From Amphiura filiformis (taxonomy: Eukaryota > Echinodermata > Ophiuroidea > Amphilepidida > Amphiuridae): a stretch of DNA of 64,000 nucleotides. Location of the stretch: assembly GCF_039555335.1 (NCBI RefSeq), contig NC_092647.1:8749274-8813273 (forward strand), read 5' to 3'. Both the position numbers and the translations under genes were made by a program. The notes under the pieces were generated by a model. That model had not been told where the DNA came from, did no database searches, and was given only the letters and a program-made list of their open reading frames with translations. Shown here piece by piece: positions 49,601 to 59,822 of this stretch (its first letter is position 1; every line of letters begins with the position of its first letter).

Positions 49601-52600
49601 GGGCGCCTGAAAATGATCACTTCCGGGGACATTTTCGTGTGTTTAATCACACAACCGGGGACATCTGCCAACCGGGGACGTCCCCGGTTGTAGAGACTAT
49701 ACCACCTGCATCCCCTATGGCTAAAAAGCTTTAAAATGCAATAAAAAAACCGGGGACACTACACAGGTGTGGGGTCATGACCCCAAATGGTCAATTATTC
49801 CATCAAAAAATGTTTTTGAAATCGGCCATTTTGTCCCCGGTGTGTCGATTAAAAACACACAATGTACGTGAGTGTCCCCGCTTAATACACAAGTCGGGAA
49901 GGGGTGTGTGTGTGTGTGTGGATTTTTTCCCCCCAGCTCCGAGTAAAATCGTCCGGTTAAAATGATGCATGTCAAGGTAGTGGTATTGCGGCCCGACGCT
50001 TTGCGTCGAGAACCGCGCAACCCGAGAACCGCGAAATCCTAGTTTGAGTGTAGATTTATTGATCCATCTAGATCGGTACATGTTTGGACTGATGCACTCT
50101 ACATAATAATTCAGGGTGTATCAGTACAGTGGTATTTTAGGCTATGGACCTAGAGAATTTTGTCGGCAAAAATTGACTGTTGTCGTCAAAACCATGTGAT
50201 TGTCGGCAAATGTAGTTAAAGCTAGGTGTGATTGTCGGCAAATTGCAAGAGTAATATAAAAGGTGAATGTGTCACGACATTGCGCCGTTGTTACGTAATA
50301 GACCTATTTCCATTGTCAATATTGTAGTATAGTTACTAATTTAAAAAATCGGTCAAAATCGAATTGAATCGAATCCCCCACTTTTTAGATTCTTGAGCGC
50401 CGTCTTGGCTAAAAAAAAATTTGGGTCTACAATTCACAAAATATTTCCGTCGGCAAAACATGCTGAACACACCCCGAATCATATTGGTCTAGCGACGCCC
50501 CTGGTTCAGTGTCGGAAGGCTAAAATATAAACTGAATATGCCTACGGTAACCAAATTATTGGATCGTTGTCACTCGACATTAATGATTAGGTTTGGTGTG
50601 CTTCTTCACTAAAGAAGGACTTTCAACATTTGAAATGATGTGCCTTCGCAAAATAATGGGAGTGTCACGTCTCGACAGGATCCGAAACACCGCCCTTCGC
50701 AAAACCCTCGAAATGGAATTTACCATCCTGGACAGAATCTCAACAAAAAGACTCCGGTACTTCGGCCATATACAGAGAATGCCATCATCACGTTTTCCTA
50801 AACTAGCATTTGAGGCACATATCCATGGCAAACGCCCAAGAGGGAGACCACCAAAAAGATGGAGTGACTGCCTGAAAGCCGACTGTAATAAAGTAAACAT
50901 CAGCTCTTTGGTCAGCGCTAGCAGGCTAGCTCAAGATAGAAGGAAGTGGCAGGAGATCATGAAGCAGATCACCCCAAGTTGGAGTGAACGCCATAGGTCA
51001 AGGTAGGTCAAGATCAAGGTCTTCGGTAAACTACCACGAATGTATAAGTGTAATAAACAAATAAACAATTCAGAAATGAATTGTTATTTATATTAATTGG
51101 ATTAGTAAACAAAATGCAAATTGTCATGTGACAGTGTGGTTTTTGACTTTTTGCGGGAGTTAGGGGGTTAACCCCATGATTCAAACCAAAAAAAATTGCA
51201 GCTCCTACACCCCCCCCATTCCAATGAACGTACCTGTGAGAACAATGGCAATCATCTGCCTTTTGTTCCTTGCCTTGTCGCATTTGTCGAATCAAATAAC
51301 ATGAAGCCACGACACTCCCCATTGCTAGAAAGAGCGATATCCCTACTATCACTAGTATTGCGATTACCACAGGAGTAACAATACTTCCCACCACTGTTGG
51401 CATAAAAAAAATAATAAATATGTACTTGTAAGCCTACAAAAGTAAAACTATAAAAAAACTTAACATGTAGTGAAATTCATAGAAGAAATGTAAAATATAT
51501 ATAAACAACTTAAAACATGTAATGAAATACATAGACGTAATTTGCTCATTTTTTTTTAAAAAAAGAGCAAAAACATATTGCGTTTTGTGAAATTGTAAAT
51601 CAGGAAGGAAAACAACAGATAAGACATATTCAATATTGTTTCCACAGCAATTAACAACCCTCAATAGTAGATTATTATTATTATTTTTTTTTATTATTTA
51701 TTATCTTTACCCAGGGTATACCCGAATCAGCTTAAAGCTGTTCTAACCGGGGCCCTGCAATATACAATTAAGTTACAACAATATTAAAAGACACTCTTAT
51801 AAAATATAGTAATTATACATAAAAACACATGATTTAGATACAATATACAAACAATTATGGCACGTAATTTCATATAATCATAGGTATATACAACTTTTAA
51901 AAAACATCAAATCAAGCGAATATGCAATCTACTTTAGATGGCTACTTTTATACATTGTCTTAAACGACTGAACATTGACAGCATTTCTAGTAGGCGGGTC
52001 AATATTATTCCACAACTTAACGCCACTATAGCTGAACGAAAATTTAAAAGACTCGATGTCAGTACCATGAACAATGGGTGGAAGAGCTAGCAAATCAGCT
52101 GCAGCTTGCCTCGTAACACGAGATATCCCACCTTATGATCGGATTCACCATAAGAGGAAGATAGTGCTGGGTCACTCCATATCAAATCAAGGAGGCGCCC
52201 CACCTGACCCCCCCAGATTTGCTTTATATTTTAGTCATATGTTGTACCTGTAAAAATATTAAAACCTGCAAATTTGAGGTCTGTAGCTCTTACGGATTTT
52301 CTGTGGCAGCCATTTAAAGTTGGAGTAGGGGGTCTAAATTTGGACCCAAAAGTTGCCCTTTAAATAAATTTCATCTTTGGGCGTTTGTGCCTTCTTTATA
52401 AAAAGAAAGAGAGGTCTGAAACTTTGCATACACACTAACTGCATGCCCATTTTGTCAAAAAATAAAAAATAAAAAAATTCTGTAATTGCGCGTTGTGTCA
52501 CGGGCTCATTAAATATGCAAGAAAAAATGTAATGTTTTGTAAACTGGCAAGTTTAGCCCCCCTAAATTCACATTTTTTGTCAGATTAATTATTTTTGTTG

Positions 52601-55600
52601 TCACCGATGCTATATATAGGATAAATACAATGCATACCCAAAAATTGGGGTCACAACTCATTTACATTTCGAACAGCGCCCTCACGAAGATGGAATTTAT
52701 TGCACATTCAACATTTTCAGGGGCCCAAAGTCGATGTGGTCCACCTTCAAAGTTTATAAAACATCACTTTTATATAACTACAAGTCTTAAATTACAACTT
52801 TGCTAAGTCCCAGTAATTGTATAGGTTGACTTCATATAAAATGACAAGCCCAAAGTTAACCATTTTCTTATGATTGCATGTAGTGCAAAAGGGTGCAAAT
52901 GTGCCGAATTCGGAAGGTTGAAAGTCAAATTGACCCCAATATTGAAAATAAAATGGAAATAAAAGTAAATAGGGCCAATAACTATGCATCTAGTCATTTA
53001 TTTTCAATATTGTGGCCATTTTGACTTTTAAACCTTCCGAATTCGGCACATTTGCAGTACATGCAATCATAAGAAAACGGTCAACTTTAGGCTTGTCGTT
53101 TTATATGAAGTCAATCTATAAAATTAATGGGATTGAGCAAAGTTGCAATTTAAGACTAGTTGTCATATAAAAGTGATGTTTTATAAATTTTGAAGGTTGA
53201 CCACATCGACTTTGGGCCCCATGAAAATGTTGAATTTGCAATAAATTTCATCTTCGTGAGGGCGCTGTTCGAAATGTAAATGAGTTGTGACCCCAATTTT
53301 CTGGGTATGCATTGTATTTATCCTATATATAGCATCGGTGACAAAAAACAATTAATCTGACAAAAATGTGAATTTAAGGGGCTAAACTTGCCAGTTTACA
53401 AAACATCTTCGTGAGGGCGCTGCACTCCAACTTTAAATGGCTACCATAGAAAATCTGTATATATTGAAAACGAAATGGAAATACAAGTAAATAGGGCCAA
53501 TAACTACTCATCTAATCATTTATTTTTAATATTGTGGCCAATTTGACTTTCAAGCCTTCCGAATTCGGCACATTTGCACTACATGCAATCATAAGAAAAT
53601 GGTCAACTTTGGGCTTGTCATTTTATATGAAGTCAACCTATACAATTACTGGGACTTAGCAAAGTTGTAATTTAAGACTAGTAGTTATATAAAAGTGATG
53701 TTTTATAAATTTTGAAGGTGGACCACATCGACTTTGGGCCCCCTGAAAATGTTGAATTTGCAATAAATTTCATCTTCGTGAGGGCGCTGTTCGAAATATA
53801 AATGAGTTGTGACCCCAATTTTTTGGGTAGGCATTGTATTTATCCTATATATAGCATCGGTGACAACAAAAAATAATTAATCTGACAAAAAATGTGAATT
53901 AGGGGGGCTAAACTTGCCAGTTTACAAAACATTATATTTTTTCTTGCATATTTAATGACCCCGTGACACAACGCGCAATTACAGATTTTTTATATTTTTT
54001 ATTTTTTGACAAATTGGGCATGCAGTTAGTGTGTATGCAAAGTTTCAGACCTCTCTTTCTTTTTTAAAGAAGGCACAGACTCCCAAAGATGAAATTTTTT
54101 TAAGGGGTAACTTTTGGGTCCAAATTTAGACCTCCCTACTCCAACTTTAAATGCCTGCCAAAGAAAATCCGTAAGAGCTACAGACTCAAATTTGCAGGTT
54201 TTTAATATTTGTACAGGTACAACATATGACTAAAATATAAAGCAAATCTGAGGGGGTCAGGTGGGGCGCCTCCTTGATTTGATATGGAGTGACCCTGCTT
54301 CATAATTGGTAAAGTAGGTAATGGGGCTACGCATCATGAATATGAACAAATTAATAAACACAATGGGAAACGATTGCTCGCTACAAGAGGAAACTGAATA
54401 TAATTAATATTCAGTTTATCCAAAGTGTTAGAATTAAATACGACAACAAATAAAAACAAATAGGCTACCAGCTCCCACTCATAAACGGCGGTTAAAACTG
54501 GTTCTAATGTGAGCATGATATACAATTATTACATAAGTAGACAAGTGAAGGAGATCATTACTGATGCTTAATCGTTTCCCCAATACAATATAAGTAATAG
54601 GTAATGAGGCTACATCCTGCACAAATACAAAATAATAAACACAATGGGGAACGATTGCTCGCTACAAGAGGGAACTGGCAAGGAGGCTCTCCACACTATT
54701 TGGTTCTTTATCGCTACAAGAGGGAACTGGCAAGGAGGCTCTCCACACTATTTGGTTCTTTATCGCTACAAGAGGGAACTGGCAAGGAGGCTCTCCACAC
54801 TATTTGGTTCTTTATCGCTACAAGAGGGAACTGGCAAGGAGGCCCTCCACACTATTTGGTTCTTTATCGCTACAAGAGGGAACTGGCAAGGAGGCTCTCC
54901 ACACTATTTGGTTCTTTATCGCTACAAGAGGGAACTGGCAAGGAGGCTCTCCACACTATTTGGTTCTTTATCGCTACAAGAGGGAACTGGCAAGGAGGCT
55001 CTCCACACTATTTGGTTCTTTTAAAAGAACCATAAGAAGATGTTCAGGCGATCTGTAGCAAGATTCTAAATGCTCATTAAACCACTTGCCCTCTTCGCCC
55101 CTGGGGAGTGCAGGGGCTCGCAACATCTTCCTGTGGAATCATGCTGATTTTGATTTGATCCTTCAGTAGACCAAGGAATGGGCATACAAGTTTGTCTCTC
55201 GCAACACAACATCTACTCCAGTGGAACTGTTATCCAGGGAGATTGAACAATATCTTCAGAAAACACCCCATGAAAGAGTACCCTCCAAGCTCAGTTCCAC
55301 CAGATTCAACCAGCCATGGTTTAACACCTCGATCTACCAAACGGATCTGTCGAAGGAAAGCAAGGGCTTTCAAGAAAGCTAGAAAGACCAACAGAGACCG
55401 TGATTGGAGGAGATTTAGGCGATTGAAGAAGCAGAGCCAAATTACCTGTCGTCAGGCCTACAACAAGTACCTTCCTGACATAATACGCAGTGAACCTGGT
55501 GCAAGTAAAAGACTGGGGCCATTATCAAAGACAAGCGTTGTGATCAAGTTGGTATTGCTCCTCTAAAGGAAGGTAATCATCTTTGCAGTGACCCAAAGAC

Positions 55601-58600
55601 CAAAGCCAATCTGCTGAATAGCCAATTTGCACCAGTTTTTACCAAGGATGATTCGTCAACTCTATCTGATCTTAGACACAGCACTCATCCACCAATATCC
55701 AGATCACCAATCAAGGCATTGTCAAGTTGCTGAAGAATCTTAACCCATACAAGGCTTCTGGTCGATCCTGACGGTGTGCCTGCCAGACTTCTGAAGGAAA
55801 CTGCGGAAGAGATCGCTCCAGCCATCTGCCTCCTCTACCAAGCATCCCTCGACCAAGGATCTCTCCCATCTTCGTGGAAGTAAGCAGTAGTTCCCATATT
55901 TAAGAAGGGCAGCCGATCGTCATCAGCAAATTATAGACCTATATCTCTCACCACCATTCTGTGTAAGCTATGCGAGCATGTGGTCCATAGGGCAATAATC
56001 AACCATCTGTCTGAACAGAAGATCCTGTCCGATGCACAGCATGGCTTCAGAAAGAGAAGATCATGCGACACACAGCTAATCCTGACCATCAACAACCTGG
56101 CCAAGGGGATCGAAGAAAAAGGACAAACAGACATGATATTGCTGAACTTTGCTTAAGCCTTTGGTAAGGTTTCACATATGCTTCTTCTGCACAAGCTCCA
56201 GCACTACGACATACGTGGACCTACTCTTCAACCCGGAGGGGGTTCTCCCTGGACCTGGTTGAAGGTATACGGGGATGTGCCACGGTTTTGGGGTACCTTT
56301 TGAGCAATTTTGGTATATCAATGGGTGGGTTTTCAGTGGAGACCAATGCGCACAATTGGGCGCATTTGGGCAAAAGTGCCCCTAAAAGAGCCCAATTAGG
56401 GCAAATTTGGGTGCTTTTGGGTGTTTTTTGTGAAAAATTGGTATACTGATGGGTGGCAAAACCAGCAAAAAGTAGGTATAGAGAAAATCAGCATCCGAAA
56501 GTCTGCGTGGCACATCCCCGTAAATTTTTTTTCGAAGACCCCCCCCGGGCTCTTCAATGGGTTACGGACATCCTCAGCCACCGAACACAGCAAGTCCTGG
56601 TTGATGGCCAAATCAGCACTCAAGCCAATGTGTCTTTACACGTACCACAAGGCAGCGTTCTGGGACCGTTGTTCTTCTTGGCATTCATCAACGACCTACC
56701 GGACTGCGTAAATAGCTCGAAAACCCGCCTGTTTGCTGATGATACTGCACTTTACAAGACGATATCGTCCCATCATGATGCTTCCTTACTGCAAGAAGAT
56801 CTCAATGGCTTATGTAATTTCACCCAGCCAAATGCCAGGTGGTGCGTGTTACCAAGAAGTGGAAACCAAACACCTTCTCCTACAGCATTCATGGTATCAC
56901 TCTTGAAAACTTGCAATGGTAATACATACTCCCGGACATATTCAAAAATGATTCATATTCTTTGAATGTGCATGAGTCCTGACACTGGGGCACGTTGGTG
57001 CAGCGGTCTAAGACTTCCACTCATACTCACGAGATAGCTCGAGGTCGTGGATTCGAATCCCCGCGACATCGACGTGTTGTGCACTTAGATCGTAGGCCCT
57101 TGACCATGTGGCCTTTCCCCATCCAGGTGTACAAATGGGTAACGGCTTTATTCAATTTTAACAGTCATGCTGCGGACACTATACCCCGGGGCCCCGCATC
57201 AACATTACATGGTGGAGTCTGGTCCAATCGCTTCCAGCCTATGCACTAGAGGTTCGTTCCCTTACTCTTTATACCTTTATCTGACAGATTATTGTGATCC
57301 CATTATTTGGTTCTCTAAAAAGCCTGTAGAACCATGGACAGTAGAATTCTCTCTACTCTCTATGGTAGAACACGACATGTTTCTAAGGGTTTTCCATTTT
57401 CAAGAAACATTGAGAGTTCAATTGCAAGGGTTACAACGACAGTAGTTCCCCTAGTTCCCCCTGGAATTGCGAGCTCTCTAATAAGGCTATATGCCTACTG
57501 GATGACAAAGTGTTTCTTACCTATGTTACCTGCGAGATATTCCAGACATGTACCGCTCTCATTCCTGTTAGGATAAAAACAAAAGGAAACGTTAACAACC
57601 ATGGTGAAGAGGACAAAAAGATTATACTTTATCGAAATCGACTTACCTACTTGTAGAACATGTACGATTTCATTCGACTATTTTCCTATTGGATTTTCTA
57701 AATTTTGCAATCGATTGAGGGCACGTGCCCTTATGACGCTACGCCACAGTTTGACGCCTATCACTACCAGATGAAAATATCAGATTTTTCTGTAGATATC
57801 AAATCATTGAATATATGAACGCGTACCTTTACAAGATTTTGTACTTATTGGAGTTTGGACATTGTATGCCTATTTGAAGGGGTACGGAAAGTGCGCGAAA
57901 GCGTAAGTACTCGTCATTTGTGCGTTAAAGTAAACCCTAGCCCTAACCCGTAGGCCTACCACAAACCAAATATTCGGAATAGCTCCTGTTCTTTTCAATT
58001 CAAAATACCGCTCCTTCTTTTCTCCTAACGGGTTGGCCCGGATTAATGCTCAATTTCCAGGATTTCCAGGCTCTGTGACAAGCTTGCCTAAACAGCATCG
58101 CCCGTATAAATTGCGACGTAACGTATGAGGGTATAAAGTCACAACTTGTCGTATTTCACATGTGTGCTTCCTAATTATCTTATCTAGGCCTATATATCAT
58201 TAGTATTTCCTCATATTTAGAAATCAAGAGACACTTACCATTTCGAACACTCCAATGTCACTTTCAAAGTTATATTGGCCATGGTAATACCAGATTGCCA
58301 ACAACCAGATAACACTGTTGAAACCAAGCGACAATAGTCTATTGTCTTTAAAAGCCAAATCAATGGGCTTGGTATAAAGCTTGCTATACATATATAAGTC
58401 GAAACAGTTCTGTTTTCTCGACAATACGCGGCTGATATGCCCAATTTGTATTCAATTATCAGGTTCACTTTCGTCAAGATACGACGTTATCAAATATTTA
58501 TATGATATAGTCAGATAGTGAAACAATGTCGTGTCACGCTATGCGAGAGTCACAACTCTCACTTGTGTGTCCAGCAATATCGAGTACTTGGTACAACGCT

Positions 58601-58730
58601 TGTTATTTATCAGGGTGTAGATACCGTCCTTTATTTTATACTCCAACGAAATGTTTCTTCCGCATATAATAACAGCACATTGTGGTGATATTAATAATTC
58701 CAATAATAGTATACAGTGTGTCACTATCAT
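42558..58730 (-). CDS. Gene 1: six-exon type I membrane protein with tyrosine-motif tail
   Basis: Joining exons 58563-58730, 58239-58345, 57521-57564, 51234-51393, 49251-49306 and 42558-43642 gives 1620 nt, an exact 539-residue frame. Every intron has GT..AG borders; phases are 0, 2, 1, 2, 1. Layout: signal peptide 1-19; ectodomain about 20-107 with six cysteines (23, 46, 61, 71, 89, 98) and three N-glycosylation sequons (26, 80, 93); membrane segment about 111-138; tail to 539. The tail has YENV (216), YYTL (345), YEDI (464), YSLL (493) and YQQL (516), the kind of sites read by SH2 domains once phosphorylated; YENV fits the Grb2 pYxN pattern. A receptor role is inferred. I do not recognise the family. 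Introns 3, 4 and 5 are full of mobile DNA. The weakest join is exon 1 to exon 2. Confidence 0.65.
43897..44500 (+). mobile_element. MITE family M, copy 1 (in gene 1 intron 5)
   Basis: TIRs of about 40 bp: CACAATGCACTATTCCAGGG at the left and CCCTGGAATAGTGCATGATG at the right. Central phrases (GACACCATGTCCATAAGGCA, AAATGTCCGTATTCCAGAAT) recur inverted in copy 2. Confidence 0.7.
44700..45313 (+). repeat. 55-bp minisatellite, left block
   Basis: Imperfect tandem copies of a 55-bp unit, GCGAGGCTGTAGCTGGGATG then TAGTGGAGCTGTAGTGAGGC then a variable end, about eleven copies. Lies in intron 5 of gene 1. Confidence 0.9.
45340..45685. mobile_element. Foldback MITE splitting the 55-bp minisatellite
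   Basis: AAATTCGCACGAGTCCGTTT (45433) pairs with AAACGGACTCGTGCGAATTT (45560), and GGAGAGCAG near 45363 pairs with CTGCTCTCC near 45642. No minisatellite units occur inside, so the element inserted into the array. Confidence 0.7.
45688..46432 (+). repeat. 55-bp minisatellite, right block
   Basis: Continuation of the same array, about fourteen imperfect units with some deletions. The 285-codon minus-strand frame (45660-46517) is a low-complexity translation of the repeat (SLATAPxxPSY style) and is not treated as a gene. Confidence 0.9.
46983..48032. mobile_element. TIR element rich in CTCGGCxxGCCAAAA repeats, hosting MITE M copy 2
   Basis: TTAGGGGCTGTGCAATAATT on the left is mirrored by ATAATTATTGCCCAGCTCCT then TAG on the right. 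Near each end lie units of about 28-30 bp such as GCCAAAAATCGCTTGCCCCC with CTCGGC. Copy 2 of MITE M occupies the middle. Confidence 0.6.
47161..47796 (-). mobile_element. MITE family M, copy 2 (inverted relative to copy 1)
   Basis: Same TIRs and central phrases as 43897-44500 in opposite orientation. With copy 1 it forms an inverted pair of about 600 bp within a single intron. Confidence 0.7.
48033..48400 (-). mobile_element. Element related to the 56.2-kb MITE
   Basis: On the minus strand: GGTTCTTC, ATGCGCCCAATTTAGCGCAC, TTGGGCAAAAGTGCCCTTAA and CAGCATCCGAAAGTTTGCG parallel 56232-56549. More diverged and with extra interior sequence. Confidence 0.55.
48401..49250. other. Intron 5 of gene 1, no further features
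   Basis: AT-rich sequence; short plus-strand frames only. Confidence 0.4.
49251..49306 (-). CDS. Gene 1 exon 5: small juxtamembrane exon
   Basis: 56 nt between acceptor CTATATTACAG and donor CCAG|GTAAAGT. Enters in phase 2, exits in phase 1, and is open in the only frame that joins exons 4 and 6, giving KVKPEQYDMGTTQQLPLP. The YDMGT motif parallels FDIGT in the equivalent exon of gene 2. Confidence 0.7.
49617..49884. repeat. Foldback with repeated CCGGGGAC motif
   Basis: CCGGGGAC or its inverse occurs about seven times, including the palindrome CCGGGGACGTCCCCGG at 49672-49687. GTGTGTTTAATCACACAACC on the left pairs with an inverse near 49836-49860. A (GT)n run follows at about 49905. Lies in gene 1 intron 4. 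Confidence 0.5.
50593..51006 (+). pseudogene. LINE C-terminal fragment in gene 1 intron 4
   Basis: The 137-codon frame contains CLRKIMGVSRLDRIRN, RLRYFGHIQRM and GKRPRGRPPKRWSD, the characteristic C-terminal region after the reverse transcriptase of RTE/CR1-like LINEs. The catalytic domain is absent. Opposite strand to gene 1. Confidence 0.7.
51234..51393 (-). CDS. Gene 1 exon 4: transmembrane exon
   Basis: 160 nt, acceptor TTTATGCCAACAG, donor CACAG|GTACGT. Encodes a start VGSIVTPVVIAILVIVGISL, then a further hydrophobic stretch to SCYLI, followed by the basic stop-transfer RQMRQGK and a cysteine pair CHC. The membrane helix and flanking arginines give the type I orientation. Confidence 0.75.
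51668..52135 (-). mobile_element. LINE 3' fragment with C-terminus and (TAA)n tail
   Basis: The minus strand reads RVTRQAAADLLALP, then FSYSGVKLWNNID and VQSFKTMYKSSHLK and a stop, the end of a CR1-like LINE protein, followed by about 280 bp of 3' UTR and an AATAATAATAAT tail at 51668. Confidence 0.6.
52169..54295. mobile_element. 2.1-kb foldback element with duplicated right arm
   Basis: GGGTCACTCCATATCAAATC opens the left end and its inverse closes the right; TGCT flanks both sides (52165-52168, 54296-54299). The left arm (52169-about 52990) pairs with a right arm that is present one and a half times: about 53000-53400 and again about 53480-54295. No coding sequence. Lies in gene 1 intron 3. 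Confidence 0.7.
54312..54673 (+). repeat. Duplicated segment flanking the 52-bp array
   Basis: TAGGTAATG, GGCTAC, AATAAACACAATGGG, AACGATTGCTCGCTACAAGA occur at 54312-54390 and again at 54598-54673, 286 bp apart. The second copy leads directly into the minisatellite, which probably grew from it. Confidence 0.6.
54660..55023 (+). repeat. 52-bp minisatellite, seven copies
   Basis: Unit CGCTACAAGAGGGAACTGGC then AAGGAGGCTCTCCACACTAT then TTGGTTCTTTAT, starting at 54660, 54712, 54764, 54816, 54868, 54920 and 54972, with only one internal difference seen. The three overlapping frames across it arise because the unit carries no stop in any frame and 52 is not a multiple of three. Confidence 0.95.
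55090..56950 (+). mobile_element. CR1/Jockey-like LINE, decayed, with MITE insertion
   Basis: Pieces in order: VPSKLSSTRFNQPWFNT linker, RRKARAFKKARKTNRDRDW, PIFKKGSR and SANYRPISLTTILCKL, HGFRKRRSCDTQLI, a degraded LLNFAxAFGKVSH palm block, WVTDILSHRTQQVLVDG, VPQGSVLGPLFFLAFINDLP and catalytic LFADDTALY at about 56731. Stops and frameshifts throughout. Inserted in gene 1 intron 3 on the opposite strand. The MITE at 56232-56549 splits it between GPTL and QWVTD. Confidence 0.8.
56232..56549. mobile_element. 318-bp MITE with 8-bp target duplication
   Basis: CTCTTCAA occurs immediately before (56224-56231) and after (56550-56557). Ends CCCGGAGGGGGTTCTCC and, inverted, CCCGGGGGGGGTCTTCG. Removing the element and one duplication copy restores continuous LINE coding. 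An 8-bp duplication is typical of hAT elements; that assignment is inferred. Confidence 0.8.
56987..57180 (+). mobile_element. tRNA-derived SINE
   Basis: A tRNA-like head contains an A box TTGGTGCAGCGG (56996-57007) and a B box GGATTCGAATCC (57049-57060) at normal spacing, followed by a non-tRNA body (GTGTACAAATGGGTAACGGC) and a T-rich stretch. The head does not close as a convincing acceptor stem, so I call it a SINE rather than a tRNA gene. Confidence 0.6.
57521..57564 (-). CDS. Gene 1 exon 3: ectodomain, juxtamembrane side
   Basis: 44 nt, acceptor TTTTATCCTAACAG, donor ATAG|GTAAGAAAC. In the joining frame it reads NESGTCLEYLAGNI, with one sequon (completed NES) and one cysteine. An alternative internal donor (GCAG|GTAACA) exists but would break the phase with exon 4. 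Confidence 0.65.
57565..58238. other. Gene 1 intron 2
   Basis: No repeat or RNA gene recognised; two TAGGCCTA octamers. Confidence 0.4.
58239..58345 (-). CDS. Gene 1 exon 2: ectodomain
   Basis: Donor AAATG|GTAAGTGTC is strong. Encodes TIDYCRLVSTVLSGC, then WQSGITMANITLKV and TLECSK, with three cysteines and one NIT sequon. I chose acceptor GGCTTTTAAAG (exon from 58345) because exon 1 ends in phase 0. A stronger-looking acceptor, GGTTTCAACAG (exon from 58314), would need a phase-1 partner that I did not find. Confidence 0.6.
58563..58730 (-). CDS. Gene 1 exon 1: signal peptide and start of ectodomain
   Basis: ATG at 58730 opens MIVTHCILLLELLISPQCA, a signal peptide with likely cleavage after QCA, then VIICGRNISLEYKIKDGIYT and cysteine 46. 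Ends at CACACAA|GTGAGAG in phase 0. An upstream non-coding exon is possible: CCAAACAG lies just before TTGGATG. Confidence 0.55.
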
Positions 58731-58929
58731 CCAACTGTTTGGTGTATCTTAGAAACAATTGGTGATGATTTTGATGACACTGGTTTTCAGTTCATTTATT
58801 GTTTTCCTGTTTCCTGATTACAAACTAGGCTGGGTTTGGTTTTCTGCCATACGGTGGGTCGATCTATTATACTCCTACATGATGGACTTGGGTTCAACGG
58901 ATACACGATTTTTCATCATGATATGTTAC

Positions 58930-58962
58930 CATGGTATCCTGATTTATCAGAATCACATGCTT
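58930..58962 (-). other. Weak exon-like microexon upstream of gene 1
   Basis: 33 nt between a good acceptor (CAACCTTCTGTCCAG) and donor CATG|GTAACAT; open as ACDSDKSGYH with phase 2 in, 1 out. It lies upstream of the chosen start codon and would only be used if the gene had a different 5' end. Confidence 0.2.
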
Positions 58963-59613
58963 CTGGACAGAAGGTTGATAAATTGCAAAATAAAACATGC
59001 AAACAGAGTCAAAAAAGCATGATGTTGGTGATTTTATTCCAATGGAAATATCAACATATCTCTTTGACCAATGACTTGTTGCCCTTCCTCATTATGTTGG
59101 GTTCTTTCATCATCAGCGAACATCGTTTGTGTAAACGAAATGGTAAAATAATACCTTACGAAAAATATCTTAAATGAATTTTTCCATAAACATTGTGTGC
59201 ATTTTAACGGTTCTGTTTAGAAATGTTTTCCAAGTACATCAAATAGATTGTGCAAAATTTGTTTCAATTATGAACTATTTGACAGTACATACTTAAACCA
59301 AGCAAAGTACCCATAACATACATCTGCTGCCTTCGAGGGATGTTTTACTTTCAATTTATTGTCTAATTTTATTCTGTTTCCAGGTTTTCAAAAGCCTTGT
59401 TTGTTATTTTAATATTTCCATGCCGTGTCATCATTGTTTCCATTAAAGTAAAAAGCAGATGTAAAACCTTTACATGTATACATGGATCCAATTCAACCAG
59501 GTTTCAGTTCATTTCACTATCAACAAGGAAGTCGTAGACCGATACACAGGAAATCTAACACACAATACAGCCGAGTTTACTTTTACACCGAAAGTTCCTA
59601 TTATGTAGTACTA

Positions 59614-59822
59614 TACAGGCTGTGCCAAAATGATTGTTACACATTGGTTTTGGTGTTTTTTGAAAAGTCAGCTTCCTCCAAATGCAACATCGAATCTTAG
59701 TTTATAACCTTTTATCACATTAATGGTGGATCTATGTTGAATTTTGACAAGACAGAAGCTGGCAGACTTGACCATAACCACTGAAAACTGAATAGGTACC
59801 AATAATTTTGATACAGCTTGTA
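59614..59822. mobile_element. Small TA-flanked MITE
   Basis: TACAGGCTGTGCCAAAATGA at the left is mirrored by AATTTTGATACAGCTTGTA at the right, with TA at 612-613 and 823-824 of 59 kb. About 209 bp, no coding. Tc1/mariner-type by its TA target. Confidence 0.65.

Noticed and set aside
54604..55058. Three overlapping frames of 84-143 codons
   Set aside because: All read the same 52-bp tandem array in different frames; the period is not a multiple of three.
56987..57075. A functional tRNA gene
   Set aside because: A and B boxes are good but a closing acceptor stem and clear anticodon arm were not found; the extra body fits a SINE.
59165..59217. Minus-strand exon-like stretch with acceptor CTAAACAG and donor TTTTTC|GTAAGG
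   Set aside because: Open only in a frame that exits in phase 0 and cannot be joined to the gene 1 exons.
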